Positions 44,522 to 53,508 are shown, numbered from the stretch's first letter. The stretch: DNA of 64,000 nt from Streptomyces sp. CoH27 (GCF_020181035.1 NZ_JAIQYY010000019.1:10063-74062); one strand, 5' to 3'. Program-made: numbers and translations. The notes: generated by a model from the letters alone, not told the origin.

Positions 44522-44537
44522 AACGAACCAGTTCGTT
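44522..44537. promoter_or_regulatory. TetR operator upstream of the MFS gene
   Basis: AACGAACCAGTTCGTT, identical over 16 bp to the site before the TetR gene at 38605-38620, and 70 bp upstream of the MFS start. Confidence 0.75.
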
Positions 44538-44575
44538 CGCCCCTACTCGCAGGTCACGAGGCTTCTACTCGCAGG

Positions 44576-45013
44576 TCACGAGGGGATGATGCCGGGCCGG
44601 AACGGTTCGACGCCCACGATGTGGCGCACCCGCTCCGGCTCGACCAGGACGTGGACCCGCTGCTCGCCTTCGATCAGCCAGGGGTATCCGTCGAGCCCCA
44701 GGTACCTGCGGGCCAGCCGGTCCATGCCGCGCTCGGCCTCCTCCCCCGTCACGAAGCGCACCGCGCGGCCGGAGATCTGTACCCGGTCATAGGGGTTCTC
44801 CGCGTCGGCGTGCGAGAGGTGGACCCGGGCGTCGTGGCGAAGGTTCTCCTCCTTGATCCGGCCGACCGAGGTGTTGAAGACGATCAGTCCGTCCTCCAGT
44901 CCCACCCACATCGGCGTGACATGCGGCGCCCCGTCCGGCGTCACCGTGGCCACGTACCAGAAGTTCGGTTCCTCCAGTCGCTTGCGCACCTGCTCGGTCA
45001 ACTCCGCTGCCAT
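44576..45013 (-). CDS. Pyridoxamine 5'-phosphate oxidase-like FMN/F420-binding protein
   Basis: 145 residues with the split-barrel fold: NFWYVATVTPDGAPHVTPMW, VFNTSVGRIKEENLRHDARV, VQISGRAVRFVTGEE. Actinobacterial members of this size often bind F420 or FMN and act in redox or degradative steps. GGAAGGA precedes the ATG. Monocistronic. Specific substrate unknown. Confidence 0.88.
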   Translation of the reverse strand: MAAELTEQVRKRLEEPNFWYVATVTPDGAPHVTPMWVGLEDGLIVFNTSVGRIKEENLRHDARVHLSHADAENPYDRVQISGRAVRFVTGEEAERGMDRLARRYLGLDGYPWLIEGEQRVHVLVEPERVRHIVGVEPFRPGIIPS

Positions 45014-45054
45014 GAACGGTCCTTCCCGTGATCGGCTCTTGCACGGGCACTCTG

Positions 45055-46671
45055 TCACGGCCGCTCGGCGTGCCCGTCCGAGCGCCTGCGGTGCAGGGTG
45101 AAGGTCTCGAATACCGACAACTCGCCGTGCGGCTTGTTCACGTTGTAGTAGGTCACGTGCATCCGTGTCGTGTCACCGGCGTGCCGGCCGGGATCGACGG
45201 TGAACGCCGCGAAGCCATAAGGGTGTTCGACGTCCCGGACGCCCGTCCAGACCGCCTCCTCCTTGGTGTAGGTGGAGGTGCGCTTGCCGTTCGCGCCAGC
45301 TGTCGCGGACACCGCGGTGATCACCTTCGCGGTGCCGTCGGTGAAGAACTTCTGGTTCGTGGTTCCCGAAACGCCTCCGCCACCGAGGATCATGTGCACG
45401 GTGCCCATGCCCGTGTCGATGGAGTCGGTGGCCTGGGAGACCGGGCGGGGCGTGAGCGTCTCGCTGCCCGGGACGACACCCCGGACGGCCAGCGAGCGTT
45501 CGTAGTTGTGCTCGTGACCGCACAGGACGAGATCGACGCCGTACCTGTCGAACAGCGGGCCGTACTTCTGGCGCAGGCCCAGGTCGGCGCCGTTCGCGTC
45601 CGAGGAACTGATCATCACCTGGTGCATCGCGACGACGATCCAGTCGACCTCCCGGGAGGAGCGGGCGGCCTTCAGCTCCCGCTCCAGGAATGCGAGTTGG
45701 CGTCCGCCGGAGTAACCGCTGATGTAGTGGTCGCCGCCGTCCTGGAGGCAGTTGTCGTCGTTCTGCAGCACGATCACCCGGACCGAACCGACCGTGAACG
45801 CGTACCACAGACCGGCCAGTTCGGCGTCGGTCTCGGTGGAGGGCAGGGAGAAATAGGCCTGGTAGGCGTCGAGGCCGAGCGCGCCGTTGGCCTTCTCGAT
45901 CTCGTGGTTGCCGGCGGCCGGCATCCATGGGCGGAAGCGCGCCGAACGGGTGTTGTTGGTGAAGAAGTTGTTCCAGGTGCGGACCCGGTCGACGTCGAGG
46001 TTGGCGTAGCAGAGATCGCCGTTGAGGAGGTGGAAGAGCGGGGCGACCTGTTCGATGCCGGTGACGATGTCCTTCGTCGCGGGGGTCGAGTTCGCGTCCA
46101 GGGCCACTGTGCCGTCCGCCGCCCACGTCACCTGCGGAGCAGACTGGTCTCCGAAGCTGGTGAAGGTGAACGGCTCGCGTCCGCGCGGGGCCGTGCGGAA
46201 CGTACCGCTGTCGGGCGTCGCCCCCTCGTGCGTGGCGAGGTAGAGGTAGTCGGTGCCGGGGGTGAGGCGGTTCAGCGAGGCGTGGTGGACGTAGACGGTA
46301 CGGCCGGAGATGCCATCGACGTAACTGACCGTGCGGGCCGGCGCGCCGGACCCGAAGCCGTGCTCCAGCGTGCCGTAGTGGACCACGGGTCTGGTCACCG
46401 GTCGGTCGGTGAGCCACGAGACCGTCATCTGGGTCCGCGGGTCTGCCCCGAAGGTCAGGTGCAGCCCCTGCACCGGAGGTGCGCCGGCCGAGTCCGCGGT
46501 GCGGTGGAGCGCCGGGGCGCCGAGCGGGGCGGCCTGCGCCGGGCCCGCTCCCAGCAAGGGGGTGACGGCCGCGCCCGCCCCCGCGGTGCCGAGAAGCCCC
46601 AGTGCGTGACGGCGGCTGACCCCGTCGGAAGCCGTCGGCGACCCGTCCGGGGTGTCTGCCTGTGCGGTCAT
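45055..46671 (-). CDS. Tat-exported purple acid phosphatase-like metallophosphoesterase
   Basis: 538 residues. A twin-arginine signal (SRRHALGLLGTAGAGAA) is followed by a fibronectin-like purple acid phosphatase N-terminal domain (LTFGADPRTQMTVSW) and a calcineurin-like metal domain: TSFGDQS, LLNGDLCYANLD, PAAGNHEIEKA, VAMHQVMIS and LCGHEHNYERS, providing all the metal ligands of the family. It should hydrolyse phosphomonoesters outside the cell, suggesting phosphate scavenging. GGGAGG precedes the ATG. No Pho box was identified by eye. Confidence 0.93.
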   Translation of the reverse strand: MTAQADTPDGSPTASDGVSRRHALGLLGTAGAGAAVTPLLGAGPAQAAPLGAPALHRTADSAGAPPVQGLHLTFGADPRTQMTVSWLTDRPVTRPVVHYGTLEHGFGSGAPARTVSYVDGISGRTVYVHHASLNRLTPGTDYLYLATHEGATPDSGTFRTAPRGREPFTFTSFGDQSAPQVTWAADGTVALDANSTPATKDIVTGIEQVAPLFHLLNGDLCYANLDVDRVRTWNNFFTNNTRSARFRPWMPAAGNHEIEKANGALGLDAYQAYFSLPSTETDAELAGLWYAFTVGSVRVIVLQNDDNCLQDGGDHYISGYSGGRQLAFLERELKAARSSREVDWIVVAMHQVMISSSDANGADLGLRQKYGPLFDRYGVDLVLCGHEHNYERSLAVRGVVPGSETLTPRPVSQATDSIDTGMGTVHMILGGGGVSGTTNQKFFTDGTAKVITAVSATAGANGKRTSTYTKEEAVWTGVRDVEHPYGFAAFTVDPGRHAGDTTRMHVTYYNVNKPHGELSVFETFTLHRRRSDGHAERP

Positions 46672-46723
46672 GATGCCCTCCCTGCCGAACAGTTGAGCTG
46701 ACGACCCCGCACACTGGCGCCCC

Positions 46724-47267
46724 TCAGCGGCGCCCGGGTGAACACGGCATGACCACCTGGTCATCGTGTGGCAGGCAATGGGTCGGCCGGTCGTCCAGCA
46801 CGGCGAAGCCGAGCTCCGTGAGTCCGGTCCTGGAGTCGACGCGGTGGAGGAGGGCCGGCCCTCGGTGGTGCGTGGGCAGCCAGGCCCGGTCGAGTTCGGT
46901 GATCGCGTCGTCCACCCGGATGAACGGGCGCCCCGCCGCGGCCCGGACAAGGGCACTGGTCGTCCAGTTCGGCGCGCCCGCCTCGGCCCCCTCCGGCAAG
47001 TCCGCCACCGGAAGCTCGGGCAGCCCGAGCAGCGGAGCTGTCACCTCGTTGGCGTTCTCCCGCCAGGCGGTGGCCCACATCAGGGCGCAGGGCAGCGCCG
47101 GCAGACGCGGGCCGTGTCCGAGGTCGATCTTCGCCGGCTGAGGGTTCGATGCCTCCTGCCAGGCGGCCCAGCCTTCAGGGGTCGAGGGCAGCCGTGCTCC
47201 GTCGTAGGGCAGGAGCGTTCCGTCGAACGTCCAGGAAGAGCAACGGGGGCCGCACGGGATCGGTCAT
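46724..47267 (-). pseudogene. HAD-domain paralogue with a frameshift in the catalytic motif
   Basis: The ATG at 47267 starts MTDPVRPPLLFLDV, then one extra T (GACGTTCGACGGAACG where GACGTCGACGGAACG would read DVDGT) shifts the frame. Removing it gives DGTLLPYDGARLPSTPEG, then LPALPCALMWATAWRENANE and FIRVDDAITELDRAWLPTHH to the stop at 46724, colinear with the intact HAD gene at 18225. The lesion falls between the two catalytic Asp codons. Either a single-base inactivating mutation or a sequencing error. Confidence 0.82.
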
Positions 47268-47299
47268 GGCCGCATGCCGGTCCCTCGCGTGGTGCCCGG

Positions 47300-48829
47300 T
47301 CAGAGGAAGCTGATGCCCTGGGCGAGGGGGAGTTCGCTGGAGTAGTTGATGGTGTTGGTGGCCGGGCGCATGTAGGACTTCCAGGCGTCGGAGCCGGATT
47401 CCCGGCCGCCGCCGGAGTCCTTCTCGCCGCCGAACGCGCCGCCGATCTCGGCTCCGGAGGTGCCGATGTTGACGTTGGCGATGCCGCAGTCGGAGCCGGC
47501 GGCGGACAGGAAGATCTCGGCCTCCTGCTGGTCGCGGGTGAAGATGCTGGACGACAGGCCCTGGGGGACATCGTTGTGAAGCGTGATCGCCTCGTCGAGG
47601 GTGTCGTAGGTGAGGACGTACAGGATCGGTGCGAAGGTCTCCTCCCGTACGACGTCGGTCCGTTCGTCGACGCGGACGAGGACCGGTTCGGTGTAGGCCG
47701 CCGCAGGTGCCGCTTCGGCGAGGCGCCGGTTTCCGCCGGCGAGGATCTTGCCGCCCTGGGCCTGGACGCGGGTGAGGGCGCTGTGCATGGCGTCAAGGGC
47801 CGAGGTGGAGATGAGCGGGCCGACGAGTGTGGTGCCGTCGAACGGGTTGCCGATGGGCAGCCTGGTGTAGGCGGCGGTCAGCCGCTCGATGAGGGTGTCG
47901 GCGATGTCGCGGTGGACGATGAGACGGCGCAGGGTCGTACAGCGCTGGCCCGCGGTGCCGGCCGCGGCGAAGACGATGGCCGGCACGGCGAGGTCGAGGT
48001 CGGCGGACGGGGCGACGATCGCGGCGTTGTTCCCGCCGAGTTCCAGCAGGCTGCGGCCGAAGCGGGCGGCGACGCGAGGGCCGACCTCCCGGCCCATGCG
48101 GGTGGAGCCGGTGGCACTGACCAGGGCGACGCGGGTGTCGTCCACGAGCTTCTCGCCGACCGCGCGGTCCCCCAGGAGCAGGCGGTGGACGTCGCGCGGG
48201 GCGCCGGTCTCGGCGGCGGCGCGGGCGAGCAGGTGGTCGCAGGCCAGGGAGGTCAGCGGGGTGAGTTCCGAGGGCTTCCAGATCACGGTGTCGCCGCAGA
48301 CCAGGGCGATGGCGGTGTTCCAGGACCACACGGCGGCGGGGAAGTTGAAGGCGGAGATGACGCCGACGACGCCCAGGGGGTGCCAGGTCTCGGCGAGCCG
48401 GTGGCCGGGGCGTTCGGAGGCGATCGTGCGGCCGTAGAGCTGGCGGGACAGGCCGACCGCGAAGTCACAGATGTCGATCATCTCCTGGATCTCGCCGAGC
48501 GCCTCGGAGCGGATCTTGCCCGCCTCGATGGTGACGAGGTCGGCCAGGTCTCTCTTGTGCTCGCGCAGCAACTCGCCCAGCCGGCGGACCAGTTCACCTC
48601 GGCGCGGCGCGGGCGTGACGCGCCAGGCCAGGAACGCCGTACGGGCGGCGGTGACGGCGTCTACGGTATCGGCGTCGGTGGCGGCCGTCAGTCCGAAGAG
48701 GTTCTCGCCGGTCAGGGGCGAGCGGGCCGGGAGATCGTCGCCCTCGGGCACGTCGGCGCCGATGGTCCCGAGGGCGGCACGGGCGCGGGTGCGCAGCTCT
48801 TCCGTGGTGGGCAGTGCGGTGCTGGTCAT
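47300..48829 (-). CDS. Aldehyde dehydrogenase, probable L-piperidine-6-carboxylate/2-aminoadipate semialdehyde dehydrogenase
   Basis: 509 residues of the ALDH7 type. FNFPAAVWSWNTAIALVCGD and VIWKPSELTP bind NAD; the general base Glu is in LLELGGNNA near 262 and the nucleophile Cys in GTAGQRCTTLRRL near 295. The C-terminus has GIANVNIGTSGAEIGGAFGG. The family oxidises 2-aminoadipate semialdehyde (in equilibrium with P6C) to 2-aminoadipate. Its operon mates, an HglS-type dioxygenase and a DAO-type oxidase, support that reaction here. It follows the hglS gene by 23 bp. Confidence 0.92.
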   Translation of the reverse strand: MTSTALPTTEELRTRARAALGTIGADVPEGDDLPARSPLTGENLFGLTAATDADTVDAVTAARTAFLAWRVTPAPRRGELVRRLGELLREHKRDLADLVTIEAGKIRSEALGEIQEMIDICDFAVGLSRQLYGRTIASERPGHRLAETWHPLGVVGVISAFNFPAAVWSWNTAIALVCGDTVIWKPSELTPLTSLACDHLLARAAAETGAPRDVHRLLLGDRAVGEKLVDDTRVALVSATGSTRMGREVGPRVAARFGRSLLELGGNNAAIVAPSADLDLAVPAIVFAAAGTAGQRCTTLRRLIVHRDIADTLIERLTAAYTRLPIGNPFDGTTLVGPLISTSALDAMHSALTRVQAQGGKILAGGNRRLAEAAPAAAYTEPVLVRVDERTDVVREETFAPILYVLTYDTLDEAITLHNDVPQGLSSSIFTRDQQEAEIFLSAAGSDCGIANVNIGTSGAEIGGAFGGEKDSGGGRESGSDAWKSYMRPATNTINYSSELPLAQGISFL

Positions 48830-48852
48830 GGGGGTCCCTTGAGGTGTGAGGG

Positions 48853-50250
48853 TCAGCCGAGGGTGGCGGGGAGGTCCAGCTCGCGGGCGACCTGTGCGAG
48901 GGAGCGGTTCTGCTGCTCCTCGTACAGCGCGAAGGGGTCGAGGACGTCGCGGCCGATGGCGCCGGAGAGCCAGTCGGCGTCGTACGCGGCGCCCTGCCGA
49001 CCGTTGTCGCGGGTGCCGTCGCCGCTGAGGTTGGACTGGAAGATGCCGGCGGCGGAGCGGGGCAGGAAGTCCTCGTAGACGATGGGCTCGGCACGGACCC
49101 AGCCCTGCCGCACCAGTTCGGCGAGGGTGGTGGGCGGCCGGCTGCCGTCGCGGGGCCGGTCGTCGGTGACCCGGTAGGTGAAGAAGGCCAGTCCCCCGGC
49201 GGCGAGTTCCTCCTCGCTGCCGGGCATGTGCCGCTCCCACACGGCGCGTGCGATGTCCCCGCGGGCTTCCATGGGGTTCTGGGCGGCCTGCTCGTCGATA
49301 CGGCCGAGGAGTTCGTCGTAGCGGGCACGGCCCTGGCGGGTGAGGGCGATGCCACGTGCTTCGACCTCGCCGAAGCGGACCCGCAGGGTGCCGCTGACGA
49401 CCCTGCCGTCCGGGGCGCGCATGGCGCGGGGTTCGGCCAGGGCGCGGAAGGAGGTCTGCCGCAGCAGGACGTCTGGGCCCTGCCAGGCGGGTGGGCCCTG
49501 GATGGTGTCGATCATCTCGATGCCGCGGTCGGTCATACGGCGGTACAGCTCGTCGATGTCGAGGACGCGCGGGGTGAGGTGGTTGATGTGTGTGCTGCGG
49601 ACGCCGCCGATGTCCGCGGCGACGGCGGAGACCTTCTCCAGGGTCTCGTACCACGCCCGGTCGACCGGTTCGGCTGACAACTCGAAAGCTGCGACCGCCA
49701 GTTGAAGGAACCGCTCGGCCTCGGCGTCGGGCAGCGCGCGCTCGGCGGCGGCGCGGTCGGCCAGCGTGAGCAGCTCGGGCGGGAAGAGTTCGCGGCCGGC
49801 GAGGAAGGCCTCCAAGCGCGAGCGCAGGTCGGCGTCGAAGAAACGGGGGTCGGCGGGGGTGAGCATGGACGTGAACACCCGGAAGGGGTTGCGTGCGAGT
49901 TCCGCGCCGTCGACGGGCCGGAAGGCGGTGGAGATGACGGGTACGGCGCTGGCGGCGGCCTCCCTCAGGTCGTAGAAGCCGACGGGGTGCATGCCGAGAG
50001 CGGCGAAGACGCGGGCGACCTGCCGTAGTTCCCGTGGCCTGCCGACGCGGATGGCTCCGTGCCGCTCGGCGGTCACCCGGCCGATGGACCCGAGGCGTTC
50101 GGCGTCGGCTCCCCGCGCGCGCAGGACGTCCTCGTTCACCTCCCGTGAGACGTCCACGAGCGTGGTGTAGGCGGGCACCTCCTGCCCGTACATGTGCGAC
50201 AGCCGCGCCGCGAACGCGGCCCGCAGCCGCCACTGGCTGATCGTCGGCAT
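48853..50250 (-). CDS. hglS: 2-oxoadipate dioxygenase/decarboxylase (DUF1338, HglS type)
   Basis: 465 residues typical of the YdcJ/DUF1338 family: an early conserved MYGQEVPAYTTLVDVSREVN, HPVGFYDLREAAASAVPVIS, TSMLTPADPRFFDADLRSRL, the metal-binding THINHLTPRVLDIDELY near 220, and RVRFGEVEARGIALTRQG with the conserved Glu near 295. Characterised members use Fe(II) and oxygen to turn 2-oxoadipate into D-2-hydroxyglutarate in lysine catabolism. Located between the oxidase and the ALDH, 23 bp from each. The 2-aminoadipate aminotransferase step is not encoded here. Confidence 0.9.
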   Translation of the reverse strand: MPTISQWRLRAAFAARLSHMYGQEVPAYTTLVDVSREVNEDVLRARGADAERLGSIGRVTAERHGAIRVGRPRELRQVARVFAALGMHPVGFYDLREAAASAVPVISTAFRPVDGAELARNPFRVFTSMLTPADPRFFDADLRSRLEAFLAGRELFPPELLTLADRAAAERALPDAEAERFLQLAVAAFELSAEPVDRAWYETLEKVSAVAADIGGVRSTHINHLTPRVLDIDELYRRMTDRGIEMIDTIQGPPAWQGPDVLLRQTSFRALAEPRAMRAPDGRVVSGTLRVRFGEVEARGIALTRQGRARYDELLGRIDEQAAQNPMEARGDIARAVWERHMPGSEEELAAGGLAFFTYRVTDDRPRDGSRPPTTLAELVRQGWVRAEPIVYEDFLPRSAAGIFQSNLSGDGTRDNGRQGAAYDADWLSGAIGRDVLDPFALYEEQQNRSLAQVARELDLPATLG

Positions 50251-50273
50251 GGTTCGGCCTCTCGGTCGGGGGT

Positions 50274-51455
50274 TCACACCACGTGGGCTTCGGGGCGGGT
50301 GCCGGTGCCGTGGCGGAACCGGTCGGCGCTGAGCGGCGCGATGTCGGTGAACGGCTCCCGGCCCAGGTACAGATCGCGCATCACTTCGCCGACGGCGGGC
50401 GCCTGCAAGAAGCCGTGGCCGGAGAATCCGGTGGCATACAGGAAACCGGGCAGGGCGCCGGACCGGCCGATCAGCGCGTTGTGGTCCGGTGTGACCTCGT
50501 ACAGGCCGGCCCATCCGCCGACGGTCCTCATCTCGGCCAGCGCCGGGGCACGGCGGCGGGCGACCGCGCGGAACAGCTCCAGCCAGTGCGGGGTCCAGGT
50601 GGTGTCGAAGCCCTCCTCCTGACCGGGATCCGCCAGTCCCAGCAGCAGGCCGTCATCGCTGTTGTGGAAGTAGGCGGTCGAGGAGAAGTCGATGGTGAAC
50701 GGGATGCGCGGGGCGGGCGGGACGAGCGGCGCGGTCAACGCCAGCTGCCGCTTCACCGGCCGCACCGGGAGGTCGACGCCCACCATGGCGCCGATCCGCG
50801 CCGACCAGGCCCCTGCCGTACAGATGACGGTGGAGCACGCGATGCGGCCGTGGCCGGTATGTACGGCGGCGATGCGGTCTGCGGCCGCGTCGATGCCGTG
50901 GACGTCGGTGTGGGTGGCGACGGTGACACCGGCCCGCGCCGCCGCCCGCGCGTATCCCTGGACGACCCGTGCGGGGCGGGCGTGCCCGTCGGCCGGGGAG
51001 TACGCGGCGGCCACGAGGCCCTCGGTGCTGACGTACGGGCACAGCCGCCGGGCCTCCTCGGGGCTGATCATGCGGCTCGGCACGCCGAGGCTGTTCTGGA
51101 GCCCGACACCGGCCTCGAAGTCGCTCACCTGCCGTGCGCTGTCGAGCAGGAAGAGATAGCCGACGGTGTCGAGCTCGATGTCGGCGCCGGGCCGGTGGGC
51201 GAACTCCCGGAAGGCACGCAGACTGCGGTTGCCCAGCTCGATGTTGAGCGGATCGGAGAACTGGGCGCGTACCCCGCCGATCGGCTTGCCCGAGCTGCCG
51301 CGGCCGAGGTCGCCGCGTTCGACGAGGACGATGTTCCGCACCCCGGCCTCGGCGAGGTGGAAGGCGGTGCTCGCGCCCATCACGCCACCACCGATGATCA
51401 CGACGTCGGCGGAGGCCGGGACCGTACGGAAGGCGGAGGAGGACAAACAGACCAC
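50274..51455 (-). CDS. FAD-dependent DAO-family oxidoreductase, possible L-pipecolate oxidase
   Basis: 393 residues. The dinucleotide motif DVVIIGGGVMGASTAFHLAE is near residue 17, GRGSSGKPIGGVRAQFS near 50 is typical of sarcosine/pipecolate-type oxidases, and GFSGHGFLQAPAVGEVM lies near the end. The family oxidises secondary or primary amines. Being first in an operon with HglS and a P6C-type dehydrogenase, it fits AmaA-like oxidation of L-pipecolate to P6C; sarcosine or another amine is the alternative. GTG 51455 overlaps the AAGGGAG site, so the TTG at 51446 may be the true start. Confidence 0.88.
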   Translation of the reverse strand: MVCLSSSAFRTVPASADVVIIGGGVMGASTAFHLAEAGVRNIVLVERGDLGRGSSGKPIGGVRAQFSDPLNIELGNRSLRAFREFAHRPGADIELDTVGYLFLLDSARQVSDFEAGVGLQNSLGVPSRMISPEEARRLCPYVSTEGLVAAAYSPADGHARPARVVQGYARAAARAGVTVATHTDVHGIDAAADRIAAVHTGHGRIACSTVICTAGAWSARIGAMVGVDLPVRPVKRQLALTAPLVPPAPRIPFTIDFSSTAYFHNSDDGLLLGLADPGQEEGFDTTWTPHWLELFRAVARRRAPALAEMRTVGGWAGLYEVTPDHNALIGRSGALPGFLYATGFSGHGFLQAPAVGEVMRDLYLGREPFTDIAPLSADRFRHGTGTRPEAHVV

Positions 51456-51497
51456 TCCCTTGCACAGCGATGCCGGTCGGGTGTCCGCGCCCCGGTG

Positions 51498-52142
51498 TCA
51501 CCTTCGCCAGAACAGGTGATGCGCCACGCCGCTCGGGCTGGGCACGACCTCAAGGTGGAACCGGTCGAGCAGTTCCTCGGGGGACTCCCAGAGTCGTACA
51601 CCGGACCCGAGCTTCACCGGCGAGACCGCCACATGGAGGGTGTCGACCAGGTCGGCGTCGAGGAACTCCCGGATCGTGGTGGCTCCGCCGCCGAGTCGGA
51701 CGTCCTTGCCCTGCGCCGCCTCCCGTGCCTGCGCCAGGACCGTGGCGGGGTCGCCGTCGACGAAGTGGAACGTGGTGTCGGAGAGCGTGAACGAGGGACG
51801 CTTGTGGTGGGTCATGACGAACACCGGGGTGCGGAAGGGGGGTTCGTCACCCCACCAGCCGCGCCACTCATGATCCTGCCAGGGGCCGCGCTGGGGGCCG
51901 AACTTGTTGCGGCCCATGATCTCGGCACCGATGTTGCGGGCGAAGTCCCGGGTGAAGTAGTCGTCGAGTCCGCGGCTCCCGCCCGGGTCGGTGCGCATCG
52001 GCCAGCTCGCCGTGGCACCGGCCCAGGAGAACAGCCTCCCGGGGTCGACGTGGCCGAACGGTCTCTCGAAGGTCTGGTCCTCACCGGCGCCGATTCCGTC
52101 GCTGGAGACGTTGAAGTTCTGCACCCTCAGCAGCTGAGCCAC
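51498..52142 (-). CDS. Dihydrofolate reductase/RibD-like protein
   Basis: 214 residues. The fold is shown by LLRVQNFNVSSDGIGAGED, AEIMGRNKFGPQRGPW, TPVFVMTHHKRPSF, VRLGGGATTIREFLDADLVD and HVAVSPVKLGSGVRLW, the NADPH-binding pattern of RibD C-terminal domains. GTG start behind GGAGG. Stand-alone members reduce unknown pterin or pyrimidine substrates. Encoded just upstream of the lysine-type operon on the same strand, 42 bp before its first gene. Confidence 0.9.
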   Translation of the reverse strand: MAQLLRVQNFNVSSDGIGAGEDQTFERPFGHVDPGRLFSWAGATASWPMRTDPGGSRGLDDYFTRDFARNIGAEIMGRNKFGPQRGPWQDHEWRGWWGDEPPFRTPVFVMTHHKRPSFTLSDTTFHFVDGDPATVLAQAREAAQGKDVRLGGGATTIREFLDADLVDTLHVAVSPVKLGSGVRLWESPEELLDRFHLEVVPSPSGVAHHLFWRR

Positions 52143-52197
52143 GTGTTCCTCCCTGGGCAGTCGATGACCATGGTGAGACTCTGCGGGCCGCGAAAAC

Positions 52198-52425
52198 TCA
52201 TCGCTGCGTCCGCGCGGCGTCGAGAACCTTGGGCGTGCCGGTGTGGGCGGAGGGCAACAAGCCGGCCAGGGCGTCCGGCGCGACGAAGGAGTGGTCGTCG
52301 TGCTCGTGGCTCAGGCGGATCGCGGTGCCTTCGGCGTCGGCGCGATGGTGGATGCCGATGAGCTTCGGCACGGTACTCAGCTCGACACCCGTCTCCTCGC
52401 GCATCGCACCCTCCAAGATCACTTT
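52198..52425 (-). pseudogene. Truncated Nudix hydrolase
   Basis: The minus strand shows the second half of a Nudix box, KVILEGAMREETGVELSTVP (REETG core), followed by LIGIHHRADAEGTAIRLSHE and FVAPDALAGLLPS to the stop at 52198. The glycine-rich start of the box and the N-terminal strands are missing, replaced by unrelated sequence. Confidence 0.7.
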
Positions 52426-52479
52426 TGCCCAGCCGTCCGTGCGTCTATGCCCCTGTGCCGGATTTTCCGCCCCCGCGCT

Positions 52480-52760
52480 CAGTACGTCACCATGATCCGT
52501 CGTGCCGGGCCGTCCAGCCGCTGGAACGACCGCGCCTTGGCACGCCGCCCCATCGACAAGGCCGGGAAGCACTCCAGCAGGCCCCGCTCCCCCATGGTGC
52601 GCAGGATCCGGAAGACCTCCTCCGCGCCGGGCGGCTCCTCCGACGTCTCCAGGCTGCTGATGGCCGACCGGAACCCGAGGTGAACACGGCGGCGCGCACC
52701 GACCCGGTGGCCGAGGGATGAAGCGCGTACGGGCGCCCGATCTCGGTCATCGGTCCGCCG
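52480..52760 (-). pseudogene. Unrecognised frameshifted remnant
   Basis: Coding-like segments in two minus-strand frames: MTEIGRPYALHPSATGSVRA, then ISSLETSEEPPGAEEVFRIL and RAKARSFQRLDGPARRIMVT to a TGA near 52480. The base bias and joined sense suggest one decayed gene, but I cannot name the family. Confidence 0.35.
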
Positions 52761-52794
52761 CCGAGGCAGGCCCGTGCCCGGCGACCGTGTGGGG

Positions 52795-53508
52795 TCACCA
52801 GGGCACCGATGTCCCGTCCCAGGAGAAGAACCCGCCCGTCGGCCCGTCGTCCGGGAGCAGCGCGAGTCGTACGGCTCCGCGTGCGCCCTCTTCCGGGTCG
52901 CCGCCCACCGCCCTGGCCCGGGGGTTGAGATCGGTGGCCCGTGCACCGGGGGCGAGCGCGTTCACCTTGAAGGGCGCGCCGAGCGTCTGGGCGTAGAAGA
53001 CGGTGAGCGCGTTGAGCGCGGACTTGGCGGAGCGGTAGGCGGCGCCGTAGCCGTTGCCCGGGGTGAATTGCGGGTTGGGGCCGGTGCTCCAGGTGAGGGA
53101 AGCGGTGCCGCTGGAGACGTTCACGATGCGGGGCCGGGCCGAGCGGCGCAGGGCGGGCAGGAAGGCGTTGGTGACGGCGACCACGCCGAAGACGTTCGTC
53201 TCGTACGTCCGGCGGAAGTCCGCCAAGGTGGCCTCGGCGGGCGGGTCGAGGGGGACGGCGATGCCGGCGTTGTTGACGAGCAGGTCGAGGCGGTCGACGC
53301 GGGCCGCGGCGCGTGCGACGCCGTCCGCGTCGGTGACGTCGAGGACCAGGGGGTGGGCACCGGCGCCGATCTCCGCCGCCGCGGCCGTGCCGCGTCCGGC
53401 GTCACGGGAGCCGACGTACACGGTGAAACCCTCGGCGGCGAGCAGGCGGGCGATGTGGTGGCCGATGCCCTTGTTGGCACCGGTGAAGAGTGCTGTGCGA
53501 TCGTTCAT
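52795..53508 (-). CDS. Short-chain dehydrogenase/reductase
   Basis: 237 residues, classical SDR: cofactor motif FTGANKGIGHHIARLLA near residue 8, LLVNNAGIAVPLD near 80, the catalytic Ser in IVNVSSGTASL and the YRSAKSAL active-site Tyr/Lys near 155. NAD(P)-dependent oxidation or reduction of a carbonyl is expected. Divergent from an XRE regulator with 92 bp between starts, so it is probably that regulator's target. Confidence 0.92.
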   Translation of the reverse strand: MNDRTALFTGANKGIGHHIARLLAAEGFTVYVGSRDAGRGTAAAAEIGAGAHPLVLDVTDADGVARAAARVDRLDLLVNNAGIAVPLDPPAEATLADFRRTYETNVFGVVAVTNAFLPALRRSARPRIVNVSSGTASLTWSTGPNPQFTPGNGYGAAYRSAKSALNALTVFYAQTLGAPFKVNALAPGARATDLNPRARAVGGDPEEGARGAVRLALLPDDGPTGGFFSWDGTSVPW

